Assembly: GCF_016864375.1 (NCBI RefSeq)
Contig: NZ_CP069354.1
Span: forward strand, 4,313,501 to 4,377,500
DNA: 64,000 nt
Source: Microvirga sp. VF16
GTDB taxonomy: Bacteria; Pseudomonadota; Alphaproteobacteria; Rhizobiales; Beijerinckiaceae
Reading direction: 5' to 3'
Under the pieces are notes generated by a model. It had not been told where the DNA came from. It searched no databases and saw only the letters and a list, made by a program, of their open reading frames with translations. Positions 34,833 through 43,739 of this stretch are shown one piece after another; the stretch's first letter is position 1, and every line of letters starts with the position of its first letter. The position numbers and the translations under genes are program-made.

Positions 34833-36665
34833 TTGAGTCCCTTAGCGTATATCGCCGTCATCATCGCCGCCGCCGTCGCCCTGTTCATCTGGAACAAGCT
34901 GCCGGTCGTCATCGTCGCCATGGCGACAGCATTGGCGCTATGGATGACGCAGGTTCTCACTCTGGGACAGGCACTGGGCGGTTTCGGCGATCCCGCCGTC
35001 ATCTTCATCGCCTGTCTCTTCATTGTCAGCGCGGGCCTCGAGACGACGGGGGTCACGGCCTGGGCGGGCCAGCTTCTGATCCGCGGCGCCGGCAGCGAGA
35101 GCCGGACGCGCCTCCTCCTTCTTACCATGAGCCTCGTCGCCGTGCTGACCGCCTTGATCAGCGTCAACGGCGCAGTCGCCGCTCTGCTGCCGGTCGTGGT
35201 CGTCATGGCGGTGCGCCTCAAGCGGAAATCGTCGCAGCTCCTGATGCCGCTCGTCTTCTCCGCCCATGCGGGATCGATGCTTGCGCTGACCGGCACGCCG
35301 GTGAACGTTCTCGTCTCGGAGGCGGCGCTCGAGGCTGGCGTCGGTGAATTCGGTTTTTTCGAATTCGCCCTCGTCGGCGTTCCCCTGCTCGCCGGCACGA
35401 TGGCCATCATCATCCTCTTCGGCGAACGGCTTCTGCCCCAGCGCAACGGCGCCAAGATGCCGGCCGATCTCAGCCGTCATGCCAAGACACTGGTCGAGCA
35501 ATATGGTCTCGCTGACGGCATCCTCCGAATGCGCGTGCGCGCAACCTCGCCTTTTGTCGGCCTCTCTCAGTCGGACATCGATCTCTCGGCCTTTTCCGGT
35601 ATGCAACTCGTCGCTGTCCAGGACGGGGAGAGCGCCGCTCCGCTTCGCCGACCCGTGAGGGAAGGAGACCATATGCTCGTGCGTGGGAATGCCGAAGCCG
35701 CCGCGGCCCTCGCTGCGCAGATGCATCTCTCGTTTCGCGATGAGTTGACCGTGGGTCAGGGTGAAGAGACCTTGTTCAACCGCCAGTCCGGCCTCGCGGA
35801 AGTGGTGATCCCGCCACGCTCGGGCCTCATCGGTCACACCGTGTTTCCGGGCATGGTCACCGACAGTGGCGACCTCATCGTTCTCGCCGTGCAGCGCGCG
35901 GGAGCCGAAATCGACACTGGAAAGCCAAATCCCGGTCGTGGCGGCATCACCCTCCATGCCGGTGACACGATGCTGCTTCAGGGCACCTGGAAGGCTCTCG
36001 ACGTCCATCTCAGCGATCCGGACGTGCTGGTGGTGAACTCGCCCGAACTGGTGCGGCGCCAGGCCGTGCCCCTTGGACCTGGGGCCTACCAAGCCATCGC
36101 CATCCTGTTCGGCATGGTCATACTGCTCGCAACCGGCTTCATACCGCCCGCCGTCGCGGGCCTTCTCGCTGCCGGCGCCATCATCCTTTCGCGGATCCTG
36201 ACTGTCGAGCAATCCTATCGCGCCATCGACTGGACGACGGTGATCCTGGTTGGCGCGCTGATGCCGTTGTCGATCGCGATGGTGGAGACGGGAGCAGCCC
36301 AGTTCATGGCCGAGGGCCTCGTCTCCATGATCGGCAATGCTGGCCCCTTGGCCCTGCTCGCTGGCCTTTTCGTGCTGACCGCCATCATGGGACAGCTCAT
36401 CAGCAATACGGCGACCGCGCTGATCGTCATTCCCATCGGAGTTGCAGCCGCGACAAGCATGGGCATCTCGCCTCGTCCCGTTCTGATGAGCACCGCAGTT
36501 GCCGCGGCCGGTGCCTTCCTGACTCCCATCGCAACCCCGACGAACCTGATGGTCATGGGGCCGGGAGGCTATGCGTTCGGCGATTACTGGAAGCTGGGAC
36601 TGCCCCTGCTCATCTGGTTCTTCGTCGTATCGGTCTTCCTGGTGCCATTGATCTGGCGGTTCTGA
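34833..36665 (+). CDS. SLC13/CitT-type permease with RCK-C (TrkA-C) domains
   Basis: This 610-residue transporter has hydrophobic N- and C-terminal halves with two RCK-C regulatory domains between (about residues 215-300 and 300-400), seen in LRMRVRATSPFVGLSQSDIDLSAF and EVVIPPRSGLIGHTVFPGM. The C-terminal half has VGALMPLSIAMVETGAAQFMAEG and NTATALIVIPIGVAAATSM. Likely substrates are sulfate or dicarboxylates. It appears to start at TTG 34833 with AGGAG upstream. It ends 9 bases from the convergent HdeD-type gene. Confidence 0.88.
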   Translation: MSPLAYIAVIIAAAVALFIWNKLPVVIVAMATALALWMTQVLTLGQALGGFGDPAVIFIACLFIVSAGLETTGVTAWAGQLLIRGAGSESRTRLLLLTMSLVAVLTALISVNGAVAALLPVVVVMAVRLKRKSSQLLMPLVFSAHAGSMLALTGTPVNVLVSEAALEAGVGEFGFFEFALVGVPLLAGTMAIIILFGERLLPQRNGAKMPADLSRHAKTLVEQYGLADGILRMRVRATSPFVGLSQSDIDLSAFSGMQLVAVQDGESAAPLRRPVREGDHMLVRGNAEAAAALAAQMHLSFRDELTVGQGEETLFNRQSGLAEVVIPPRSGLIGHTVFPGMVTDSGDLIVLAVQRAGAEIDTGKPNPGRGGITLHAGDTMLLQGTWKALDVHLSDPDVLVVNSPELVRRQAVPLGPGAYQAIAILFGMVILLATGFIPPAVAGLLAAGAIILSRILTVEQSYRAIDWTTVILVGALMPLSIAMVETGAAQFMAEGLVSMIGNAGPLALLAGLFVLTAIMGQLISNTATALIVIPIGVAAATSMGISPRPVLMSTAVAAAGAFLTPIATPTNLMVMGPGGYAFGDYWKLGLPLLIWFFVVSVFLVPLIWRF

Positions 36666-36674
36666 TCCGCTCCT

Positions 36675-37247
36675 TCAGCTCGTCCGCACCTGCCAAGCGA
36701 GATAGCCAATCGCCGAGCCGACGCTGATCAGATTTAACCCAAGCAGAAATCCTAAAAGCCAGACTGACGTCACCGGCAGATTGACCCACAGGATAAGGGA
36801 AAGCACGATACCGACCAAGCCGCTTGCCAGCACCCATCCCCAATGGGGGAACGGCCGGATCGTCAATGCGAACACGACCTTGGAAATACCCTCCATCATG
36901 AAGAAGACGATGAGGAGGAGCGTGATCGTCACCATTCCCTGTGCCGGGTCGCGTAGGAACAGGAAGCCGATCAGCATAGCAAGGCAGATGGAGATCAGCT
37001 GCAGCCAGAAATGCGGCACATGCCGTGCACTGATGAGACTGAGTCCCTGCAGCAGGCCGCTGATCACCAGCAGCCAGCCGAGCAGAACGACAACCGCTGT
37101 CGACGAGAAAATCGGATAGATAATCGCAAGGAAGCCGGCGGCAACGAGAAGCAACCCCTCAACGAGATACCACAGCGAATAACGCTTCACGGCGTCCCGC
37201 ATCGCTTCGCGGAACACTTCCGCCGCTGCGTCCAACGATATGGCCAT
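36675..37247 (-). CDS. HdeD family membrane protein
   Basis: This is a 190-residue membrane protein with six hydrophobic helices in three hairpin pairs (about residues 26-60, 60-95 and 95-180), the layout of HdeD/DUF308. E. coli HdeD is linked to acid resistance at high cell density; the role here is unknown. A short N-terminal amphipathic segment AISLDAAAEVFREAMRDAV precedes the first helix. The ATG at 37247 follows GAGGGAGG. Confidence 0.87.
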   Translation of the reverse strand: MAISLDAAAEVFREAMRDAVKRYSLWYLVEGLLLVAAGFLAIIYPIFSSTAVVVLLGWLLVISGLLQGLSLISARHVPHFWLQLISICLAMLIGFLFLRDPAQGMVTITLLLIVFFMMEGISKVVFALTIRPFPHWGWVLASGLVGIVLSLILWVNLPVTSVWLLGFLLGLNLISVGSAIGYLAWQVRTS

Positions 37248-37427
37248 CGCGCCCTCCCTCCACCTCAACCTTCGCATCGGTTCCTGATTGCCCGGACGAC
37301 ATTCGATGTCTGCGGGCAATAAGGACCGTAAGTCATGCTACTCCAAGCACAGAGGAGCGCAAACAAGAAGGGCCCGAGCACGTTCATGCAAGTGACATGG
37401 AGAGAGGCCTAAGACAGCCCATCTCCA

Positions 37428-37460
37428 TCTTTCCGATGCCCTGGCAGGGGTACGGAAAGA
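37428..37460 (-). terminator. Interrupted hairpin downstream of the DUF1269 gene
   Basis: TCTTTCCG (37428-37435) pairs with CGGAAAGA (37453-37460), and inner CCCT pairs with AGGG. It lies about 35 bases past the stop of the minus-strand DUF1269 gene. There is no T-run, so a terminator role is only likely. Confidence 0.4.
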
Positions 37461-37494
37461 GCATGTTCGTATCGCTTTAAACTTCCGGATCTGT

Positions 37495-38064
37495 CTACGG
37501 CGCCCCTGCCGCTATCGAGCCCGCAGCCGCCACACCTTCACTCGGACTCGGCGCGTGCGCCTTCGACAGCGCAGCCTGAAGCTTGGCTTCCTGTTCCGGC
37601 GACAGAGAGGAACGGATGATGCGCCCCTTGAACCCCGAAAGCTCGGCCAGCACCTTCTCGGGCTGCGATTTACGGATCAGCAGGAACAGGGCGGATGTAT
37701 CGGGCTGGAGAGTGTCACCGATGGATTTGATGAAGTCGTCGTTGATGCCGTAGTCGATCATGCTGCCCGACAAGGCTCCCGAGCCTGCGCCGACTGCGCC
37801 GCCGATGGCAAGACCGGCGAGCGGATTGAGGAACAGCAATCCGATGAGGCTGCCCCACAGCGCACCGGACAGGCCGCCGGAGGTTGCTCCGAGTTTCACG
37901 AGATTCGTGCTCTGCTTGATGCGCACGGCGCCGTCTGATCCCCGGATCGCAACGACAGCATCTTCCAGATCGATAAGATATTCCTTTTGCATACGCGTCA
38001 GCTCGGTCAGAACGCGGTCTGCATCGTTTGGGTTGTCGAATCCAACGACCACCAGTTCGGCCAT
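37495..38064 (-). CDS. DUF1269 family membrane-associated protein
   Basis: The 189-residue protein begins MAELVVVGFDNPNDADRVLTELTRMQKEYLIDLEDAVVAIR and has a Gly/Ala-rich central hairpin (GGLSGALWGSLIGLLFLNPLAGLAIGGAVGAGSGALSG) that can insert in the membrane. The C-terminal TSALFLLIRKSQPEKVLAEL and GRIIRSSLS are typical of the family. DUF1269 proteins have been linked to stress, with no settled function. The ATG at 38064 has a strong GGAGGAGG site; longer starts are rejected. Confidence 0.85.
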   Translation of the reverse strand: MAELVVVGFDNPNDADRVLTELTRMQKEYLIDLEDAVVAIRGSDGAVRIKQSTNLVKLGATSGGLSGALWGSLIGLLFLNPLAGLAIGGAVGAGSGALSGSMIDYGINDDFIKSIGDTLQPDTSALFLLIRKSQPEKVLAELSGFKGRIIRSSLSPEQEAKLQAALSKAHAPSPSEGVAAAGSIAAGAP

Positions 38065-38397
38065 GAGATGCCTCCTCCGTAGCGCCAGCCTCCGGAGAGT
38101 AGTGCGAGTTCCTGACACGTCCATCAGGTGCAACCCCGAGGCGGGATCAGGATTATCATGAGGTAAGGCTGAAAATTCCACCTTGATATGCTTCGTAGCA
38201 TCATTCGTGGCAGCCATGAATTCTTGGCCATTGTGGGGGAGACCTCCTGGGAGGGCGACGTTGCAGCCTTAGGTCAGGCTTTGCACCACGAGAATCCAGG
38301 GATTTCCCGAATAGCCAAATTCGGAATGTCGGGTGAGGCTATATCCGAGCTTATTCCGTCACCGGATCGAGAGCCGGAACTCAGGAGGGAAAGTGCA
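38065..38397. other. Divergent intergenic region, DUF1269 / glycine-zipper lipoprotein
   Basis: There is no convincing gene in about 330 bases. It should hold both promoters. I see no clear repeats beyond short GC stretches. Confidence 0.35.
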
Positions 38398-38673
38398 ATG
38401 AGGACAATCATGACAGCCATCGCGGCGGGTGCGCTCATGCTTTCCGCCACCGCCTGCACCACGCCAGGAGAACGCGCAGTTGGCGGCGCCGCTGTTGGCG
38501 GTCTCGCCGGTGCTGCCGTCGGCGGCGCGGCAACGGGACGGGCGAGCGGAGCCTTGGCCGGAGCGGCCGTCGGTGCGGCCGGCGGCGCGATCGTCGGCGC
38601 GGCAACCGCCCCGCGCACCCAATGCCCCTATGGCACCTATCGGGATGCTTACGGCAACCTGTATTGCCGTTGA
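38398..38673 (+). CDS. Small glycine-zipper lipoprotein
   Basis: The 91-residue protein has a lipobox (LSATAC) at the end of its signal peptide, so the mature N-terminus should be an acylated Cys20. The next 50 residues are glycine-zipper repeats (GGAAVGGLAGAAVGG, SGALAGAAVGAAGGAIVGA), which favour membrane-inserted helices. The C-terminus RTQCPYGTYRDAYGNLYCR has two Cys that could pair. Related small proteins are common in Hyphomicrobiales. The AGGAGGG site fixes the start. Confidence 0.8.
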   Translation: MRTIMTAIAAGALMLSATACTTPGERAVGGAAVGGLAGAAVGGAATGRASGALAGAAVGAAGGAIVGAATAPRTQCPYGTYRDAYGNLYCR

Positions 38674-38863
38674 CGGCCTGACGCCAACAGGGAGCCGTTG
38701 CTTGCTGACAGGTTCAGCATTCGCTTGAACATGTGACTTGCCTGTTCAGGATCTGGCGATCGCGCGGCATCCGTGAATTCCGGCTACGATTGTAGCGACC
38801 GGATTATTTGTCTTGCGCATGCATGTGCCGAAGCGTGGCTGGAAGTTCGAGTCTTGCCTTTCG

Positions 38864-39805
38864 TCATCGCTGAAGCGGCTGAACCTCCGTCCGCTTCGCA
38901 ACGCTTCCAGCGGCCTTGGCTTCCAATCGTGCCGGATCCTGTCGGCCGCATTTGAGACGACGCAGGTCCGCAGCAGGCGCAGGTGCTGCGGCCTTCGTCG
39001 TGCGCAGATTGCCAACGGGGCTTTTCCCCTCGGCCAGACCGGTGTTGAGAAGCTCGCGCATGACCAGTGTCCGTGTCGCCGCACTGGGCGACCCGAGGAC
39101 CACGCCGATGACCCGTCGGCTCCCGCGAAGGGCCGAGACGGCCACATTGAAGCCAGAGGCGCAGACATAGCCAGTCTTCGAAGCCTCGAGGCCGGCGTAA
39201 TCCTCGACCAGCTTGTTGGTGTTCTTGAGCAACCGACCGTTGACCGTTATGGACGGCGTCCTGAGAAGATCCATGTAATCGGCATGGTAGCTCAGGAGCA
39301 CCAGCATGAGCACGGCCATGTCCCGTGCATTGGTCACCTGCCGGTCATCATGCAGGCCGGTCGGATTGACGAACCGGGTCCCGGTCATTCCGAGGCGTTT
39401 CGCCTCAGCGTTCATCGCCGCGACGAAGGCCTCCTCGCTGCCTCCGATGGCTTCCGCAATCGCGACTGATACGTCGTTGGCGCTCTTGACCATGATAACG
39501 GTGAGCGCATCCTCCAGCCGGAGAGACGCGCCCGGTGGCACCCCGAGCTTCGTCGGAGCCTGAGCGGCCGCCTTCGGGCTCAGGACAATGGACGTGTCCA
39601 TGCTGACGCGGCCCGACCTGACAGCCATAAGCGCCAGATGCGTCGTCATCATCTTGGTGAGCGATGCCGGATGCCAGGAGCGGGTCGCTTCTTGAGCGGC
39701 GAGAATGTCGCCGGAGGACGCATCCACAAGCAGCATGGGAGAGGCGCCGACCGAAGCAGGCATCAGGAGAAGGCCGGCAGCCAAGAGGATCGAGAGCGGC
39801 TTCAT
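38864..39805 (-). CDS. D-alanyl-D-alanine carboxypeptidase (PBP5/6-type, S11)
   Basis: The 313-residue secreted serine peptidase removes the last D-Ala of peptidoglycan side chains, limiting cross-linking. A signal peptide ends near residue 22 (SVGASPM). Motifs are S48-L-T-K51, S108-A-N110 and K210-T-G212. The C-terminal part is Ala/Lys/Arg-rich and lacks a clear amphipathic anchor. No upstream partner is evident. The start at 39805 is preferred to one 23 codons upstream. Confidence 0.9.
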   Translation of the reverse strand: MKPLSILLAAGLLLMPASVGASPMLLVDASSGDILAAQEATRSWHPASLTKMMTTHLALMAVRSGRVSMDTSIVLSPKAAAQAPTKLGVPPGASLRLEDALTVIMVKSANDVSVAIAEAIGGSEEAFVAAMNAEAKRLGMTGTRFVNPTGLHDDRQVTNARDMAVLMLVLLSYHADYMDLLRTPSITVNGRLLKNTNKLVEDYAGLEASKTGYVCASGFNVAVSALRGSRRVIGVVLGSPSAATRTLVMRELLNTGLAEGKSPVGNLRTTKAAAPAPAADLRRLKCGRQDPARLEAKAAGSVAKRTEVQPLQR

Positions 39806-39918
39806 GCGCGGATCGTTGCCCGAACCGCGGCCATACGCAAGCGCCCGAGGGCGAAAATCTCCCCGCTCTACCACTTTCGGGCTGCTGCGAGGCGGTTTGG
39901 AAACAATCCTCGCGCCTG

Positions 39919-40164
39919 TCAGATCGCCGTTTCAGCCAGCATGAGGATGATGCCCAGTGCGACCAGGAGGATGCTGGGCCAATGGTGTTTGGGATGCAGG
40001 GCGCGCACTCTCTCCCGTGGTTCCAGCGTTGTGCCAGAACCCGTCGGGCCCATGCGATGCGGCTCGCTCAGGCGTCCCTTCCAGAGGACCTGACCAGCCG
40101 CGAGCACGATCCCTGCCACGATAAGCAGTGCGCCGATCCAGATGAGGACCATGCCCGATTGCAT
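39919..40164 (-). CDS. Small inner-membrane protein
   Basis: The 81-residue protein has two hydrophobic helices (MVLIWIGALLIVAGIVLAAG and WPSILLVALGIILMLAE) joined by a basic linker (LWKGRLSEPHRMG...EPRERVRALHPKHH). Such DUF2905-like two-helix proteins are common, but I do not name the family. The ATG at 40164 follows GGGAGGG. It lies between a D,D-carboxypeptidase gene and the ADYC gene, all on the minus strand. Confidence 0.65.
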   Translation of the reverse strand: MQSGMVLIWIGALLIVAGIVLAAGQVLWKGRLSEPHRMGPTGSGTTLEPRERVRALHPKHHWPSILLVALGIILMLAETAI

Positions 40165-40239
40165 GAATCCCTCCCCATGATGAGACCTTGGGCTTGAAAA
40201 CATATCACACCCGTGGCGGGAGGCACAGGAGTGGCCCCT

Positions 40240-41025
40240 TCAGGGCGCAGTCGGAGCCGAACGGTTGAACAGAAGGACCTCGGGATGCCCACGCATGGCT
40301 TCCTCTGTACAGGCTTCAGACCCGAGCGTGTCGCGAAGCCGCGGATAGGCTTTCGCCAAGTCGTCCAGCGTCACATTCTGCGCGATACGCGGATGGGCAA
40401 CGCAGACCGCGCCGTGCTTTCCCCAGGCCGCCTCGAAAGGCATGGAATCGGTGGTCTCAGGTTTCTGGATGCCGAACCGGTCATAGACATCGATCACCGT
40501 GCCATCACGGGTCGTCGCATGATCGTCGCCGCCATAATCGGCGCGCACCAGATGAATGCAGGCGGCATGAAGATCGCGCATCGGTGCATTGGCACTAGCC
40601 TCCCAAGGCCGATAGCCCATGAGGATGCATTTGCCCTCCGCTCCACTCGTACAGGTGATGGCGATTCCGGTTTCCTTCAGCAGAGGCAGGCCCAACCGTC
40701 TTCCACGCGTATCGGGTTCGCATGCGTCATGCCATCTCTGCCCCTCTGGGCTGTCGATGAGAAGCCGGTAGAGCACGATCGGCTTGCCAGACGTTGAGTT
40801 CTCTTCCTCGACCGCGTCAATCAGCAGCGTCACGTCCTGTGTGCCGCTCCGAATGACAACACGGGTGCCAATCAGGGCTTGCCGCTCGAGCACGCGCCCG
40901 TCATCGAGCCGCAGCCGGAATTCGCCCCGATCCGCCTCCAGGCGGCCATTCAGGGCCTGAACAGGGATAGGCAAGACCAGGGAAAGCAGCCCCCCGAGAG
41001 CAAGGGCATTCGCAAATGTCGACAT
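40240..41025 (-). CDS. ADYC domain secreted protein
   Basis: The 261-residue protein has a signal peptide (ALALGGLLSLVLPIPVQALNG) and a globular part. The ACIHLVRADYGGDD stretch matches the ADYC domain, with Gly where the usual Cys of ADYC sits. Cys residues occur also in HDACEP, ITCTS, KCIL, AVCVAHP and SEACTEE, so disulfides are likely in the periplasm. DGRVLERQALIGTRVVIRSG precedes the domain. No activity is known for ADYC proteins. The tiny NG-repeat gene and a hairpin lie just upstream. Confidence 0.78.
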   Translation of the reverse strand: MSTFANALALGGLLSLVLPIPVQALNGRLEADRGEFRLRLDDGRVLERQALIGTRVVIRSGTQDVTLLIDAVEEENSTSGKPIVLYRLLIDSPEGQRWHDACEPDTRGRRLGLPLLKETGIAITCTSGAEGKCILMGYRPWEASANAPMRDLHAACIHLVRADYGGDDHATTRDGTVIDVYDRFGIQKPETTDSMPFEAAWGKHGAVCVAHPRIAQNVTLDDLAKAYPRLRDTLGSEACTEEAMRGHPEVLLFNRSAPTAP

Positions 41026-41039
41026 GGCGAACCGGCCTT

Positions 41040-41066
41040 GGACCCTTGCCTGAAAGGCAAGGGTCC
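41040..41066 (-). promoter_or_regulatory. Perfect 11-bp hairpin between two co-oriented genes
   Basis: GGACCCTTGCC (41040-41050) and GGCAAGGGTCC (41056-41066) form an exact stem around TGAAA. It lies between the NG-repeat gene stop (41078) and the ADYC start (41025). Without a T-run it is more likely an mRNA stabilising or translation-attenuating structure than a classic terminator. Confidence 0.6.
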
Positions 41067-41077
41067 GCCACTGAAGC

Positions 41078-41287
41078 TTACTGAAGGGTCACGCGCCCGC
41101 CATCCTTCAGGATGACGGTGATCGCCTGGCCTGCGGCCGCACTCTCATGGACCGTACCGTTGAGAACGAGTCCGTTGAGGCCTCGGCCATTCAGGCCGCG
41201 ACCGTTATCGAGTGTGGCGGCATTCGCTTCTGCAGCTGCGTAAAGTCCCGATGCCAGCAGGAGTGGCAGGACATAGAGAATCTTCAT
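41078..41287 (-). CDS. Tiny secreted NG-repeat protein
   Basis: The 69-residue protein has a signal peptide (MKILYVLPLLLASGLYAAAEANA) and a mature part of about 45 residues built on LDNGRGLNGRGLNGLVLNGT, four or so copies of an NGxxL five-residue unit, then a hydrophobic end AITVILKDGGRVTLQ. NG-rich repeats are also found attached to ADYC domains in other bacteria, so the small gene next to an ADYC gene looks like a split version; this is inference from memory of domain layouts. A GAGAGGGA site precedes the ATG. Confidence 0.7.
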   Translation of the reverse strand: MKILYVLPLLLASGLYAAAEANAATLDNGRGLNGRGLNGLVLNGTVHESAAAGQAITVILKDGGRVTLQ

Positions 41288-41492
41288 GTTAAGTCCCTCT
41301 CTAGGCCCCTTTGGTGGAGCGTGTCCTTAACGGATCTTATTATTGAAACTAAATATTGTTACAATAATTGGAGAATTCAATAGCCTTAAGATTGAATCTC
41401 TCCGCGACGGCTCGTTCCAGTGTCCTGGCGCACCGGCCTCCCTGGAAGCGCGGTCCTTATGAAGCGGTAAAATCGCGCTGTTGCTGGCACTG

Positions 41493-42671
41493 TCAGACCG
41501 CCTGCCCGGCACACCAGCCGGATGACCAAGCCCACTGAAAGTTGTATCCGCCGAGCCAGCCCGTGACATCCACCACCTCGCCGATGAAGTAGAGGCCGGG
41601 TACCGCCTTGGCCTCCATCGTCCGGGAGTCGAGTTCGCGGGTGTCGACGCCGCCGAGCGTTACTTCTGCCGTGCGATAGCCCTCTGATCCGGCTGGCTTG
41701 AAGCGCCAGCGGTTCACGGCTTCGTCGATGGCATGAAGCCTCTTGTCGGAATAATCGGCGAGATTGGCTGGCCCCCTCTCCGTCTCGGCGATCAGTTGCG
41801 CCAGACGCTTGGGCAGGAAGGCGGACAGAGCCGTTTGGAGTGCCTGCCGCCCGTTCTGCGCGCGGGCGGCGCGTAGCTCCTCGAAGAGATTCACGCCCGG
41901 CAACATGGAGAGCACGATCTCGTCGCCTTCGCGCCAATAGGAGGAGATCTGCAGGATCGAGGGACCGCTCAAGCCGCGATGGGTGAAGAGCATCGCCTCC
42001 GCAAAACTCGTCTTCCGGCAGCTCGCCACCGCATCGACCGACACGCCCGCCAGAGGCGTGAGGCGTTCCAGCATGGTCGGTTCCAGCGTGAGCGGAACAA
42101 GTGCCGGCCTTGTCTCGACGATCTTCAAGCCGAATTGCTGCGCGAGATCGTAACCGAAGCCGGTGGCACCCATCTTCGGAATGGATTTTCCGCCTGTCGC
42201 CACCACGACGGATCGGCACTGCACCGCGCCCTGCGAGAGCCGCAGCGAAAATCCTTCCGGCGCCCTCTCCACGCTCGCGACGGAGGTGGACAGGCGAAGC
42301 TCCACATCGGCTTGCCGCATCTCGTTCAGCAATAGATCGATGATTTGCCTCGACGAGCCGTCGCAGAAGAGCTGGCCCAGGGTCTTCTCATGATAGGCGA
42401 TGCCGTAGCGCTCCACGAGCGCGACGAAGTCGCGTTGCGTGTAGCGGCGCAGGGCCGAAATGGCGAAGCTTGGATTCTGCGAGATGAAGTTGGCCGGCGC
42501 AGCGTTGAGATTGGTGAAGTTGCAGCGCCCGCCACCGGAGATGCGGATCTTTTCGCCGGGCTTGGCGGCATGGTCGAGGACGAGCACGGAACGCCCGCGC
42601 TTGCCGGCCTCCACCGCACACATCATCCCGGCGGCCCCAGCGCCGATCACTACAACATCGAATGGACTCAA
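41493..42671 (-). CDS. HI0933/YhiN family FAD-dependent oxidoreductase
   Basis: The 392-residue flavoprotein has the dinucleotide motif VVIGAGAAGMMCAVEAGKRG, the family-specific RISGGGRCNFTN, VVATGGKSIPKMGATGFGYDLAQQFG and the C-terminal FAD site GLYFIGEVVDVTGWLGGYNFQWAWSSG. Members are predicted flavin-dependent oxidoreductases whose substrate is not established. The start at 42671 fits the family N-terminus. It is followed downstream by the NG-repeat gene on the same strand, with a gap of about 200 bases. Confidence 0.92.
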   Translation of the reverse strand: MSPFDVVVIGAGAAGMMCAVEAGKRGRSVLVLDHAAKPGEKIRISGGGRCNFTNLNAAPANFISQNPSFAISALRRYTQRDFVALVERYGIAYHEKTLGQLFCDGSSRQIIDLLLNEMRQADVELRLSTSVASVERAPEGFSLRLSQGAVQCRSVVVATGGKSIPKMGATGFGYDLAQQFGLKIVETRPALVPLTLEPTMLERLTPLAGVSVDAVASCRKTSFAEAMLFTHRGLSGPSILQISSYWREGDEIVLSMLPGVNLFEELRAARAQNGRQALQTALSAFLPKRLAQLIAETERGPANLADYSDKRLHAIDEAVNRWRFKPAGSEGYRTAEVTLGGVDTRELDSRTMEAKAVPGLYFIGEVVDVTGWLGGYNFQWAWSSGWCAGQAV

Positions 42672-42779
42672 GGGACGCGTTCCTGCCAGAGTGGGCCTGA
42701 CCAGGCAGGCTTGTCATAGCCGTGGCTAAGGGATCGCCAAGAAACTTGCAAGGCGTCTCCGCCGGGAACCCACCCCCGG

Positions 42780-43685
42780 TCAGATGACGAAGAAGTCCTT
42801 CTCGGTCATCTTCAGATTCTTGGACAGCGTGGCGATCTCCGCCGCCTTGCCTTTTCCTGAGCCGTCGGCGTCGTAATAGAGCACGCCCTTCCTCTTGTCG
42901 TAGATGATGTAGTCGTTCTTGTCCTTGGCCTTCGAGCCCACGACGAAGACATCCTTCAACAGCTGTACGGGCTTCACCTCGATTCCCTTTGTACCGAGCT
43001 TGGTGAACACGGCATTGTCGAGCCAGATGCTGTCGTCCTTGACCTTGAAGTCAAGGATCTTGTCGAGGTTCGATTTCTTGTTCGGCTTGGTGTCGAATAT
43101 GAAGGCATCGCGGCCTGCGCCGCCTTTCAGGACATCCTTGCCAAGCTCCCCTCGGATTCTGTCGTTGCCGCTGTCGCCGGACAGCATGTCGTGGCCGTTG
43201 CCGCCATAGATCTTGTCGTGGCCGCCGGCGCCCTTGATCGTATCCGCTCCTGACTCACCAACCATGAGTTCCGAGCTTCCTGAACCGTCGATAGTCGTTC
43301 CAGGGACTTCCGGCGGACGGTATCCCGATGAAGTGTAAGTGCCGCTGGCGTCGGTGATCTTCTTGACACCATTCGATTGGAGTTCATGCCTTTGCAGGTC
43401 TGTGAAAGTCTTTCCCTCGATGATGACCCATATGTTCTTTCCGTCCTGACCACTGATAAAGGTCGCGAGCTTCGCGTCGCTGATCAGAAGAGTGGCGGCA
43501 TCATCGGCGAAAGAAATCGTCTCGATATTGGAGATCGCCTTTCCCCGCAGGTCGAGACTTGGCCCGTGAAGGCGCAAAGTGTCGCCTATGATAGAGAAGC
43601 CAGGCTTGCCGCCATCCAAGGTTGTGACCGTGGAGAGCGTCTGCGCATTGAACTCGAAGATTTCCTCGGCATCGCTCCCCTGCAC
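42780..43685 (-). CDS. RTX protein, C-terminal fragment downstream of an in-frame stop
   Basis: This 301-residue fragment starts at a GTG, although the same frame is open up to 43739. It holds RTX nonapeptides (about residues 130-195, GGxGHDxIYGGNGHDML, GDSGNDRIRG, GGAGRDAFIF) and ends with the classic type I secretion tail (DKILDFKVKDDSIWLDN ... YYDADGSGKGKA). It cannot be made as one protein with its N-terminal half unless TAG at 43742-43740 is read through. It probably is part of a decayed or recoded gene. Confidence 0.8.
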   Translation of the reverse strand: MQGSDAEEIFEFNAQTLSTVTTLDGGKPGFSIIGDTLRLHGPSLDLRGKAISNIETISFADDAATLLISDAKLATFISGQDGKNIWVIIEGKTFTDLQRHELQSNGVKKITDASGTYTSSGYRPPEVPGTTIDGSGSSELMVGESGADTIKGAGGHDKIYGGNGHDMLSGDSGNDRIRGELGKDVLKGGAGRDAFIFDTKPNKKSNLDKILDFKVKDDSIWLDNAVFTKLGTKGIEVKPVQLLKDVFVVGSKAKDKNDYIIYDKRKGVLYYDADGSGKGKAAEIATLSKNLKMTEKDFFVI

Positions 43686-43739
43686 CTTCTCGATGCCGAT
43701 AAAGGCGCCGAGCTTGGTAAAATCGTATTTGGCACGATC

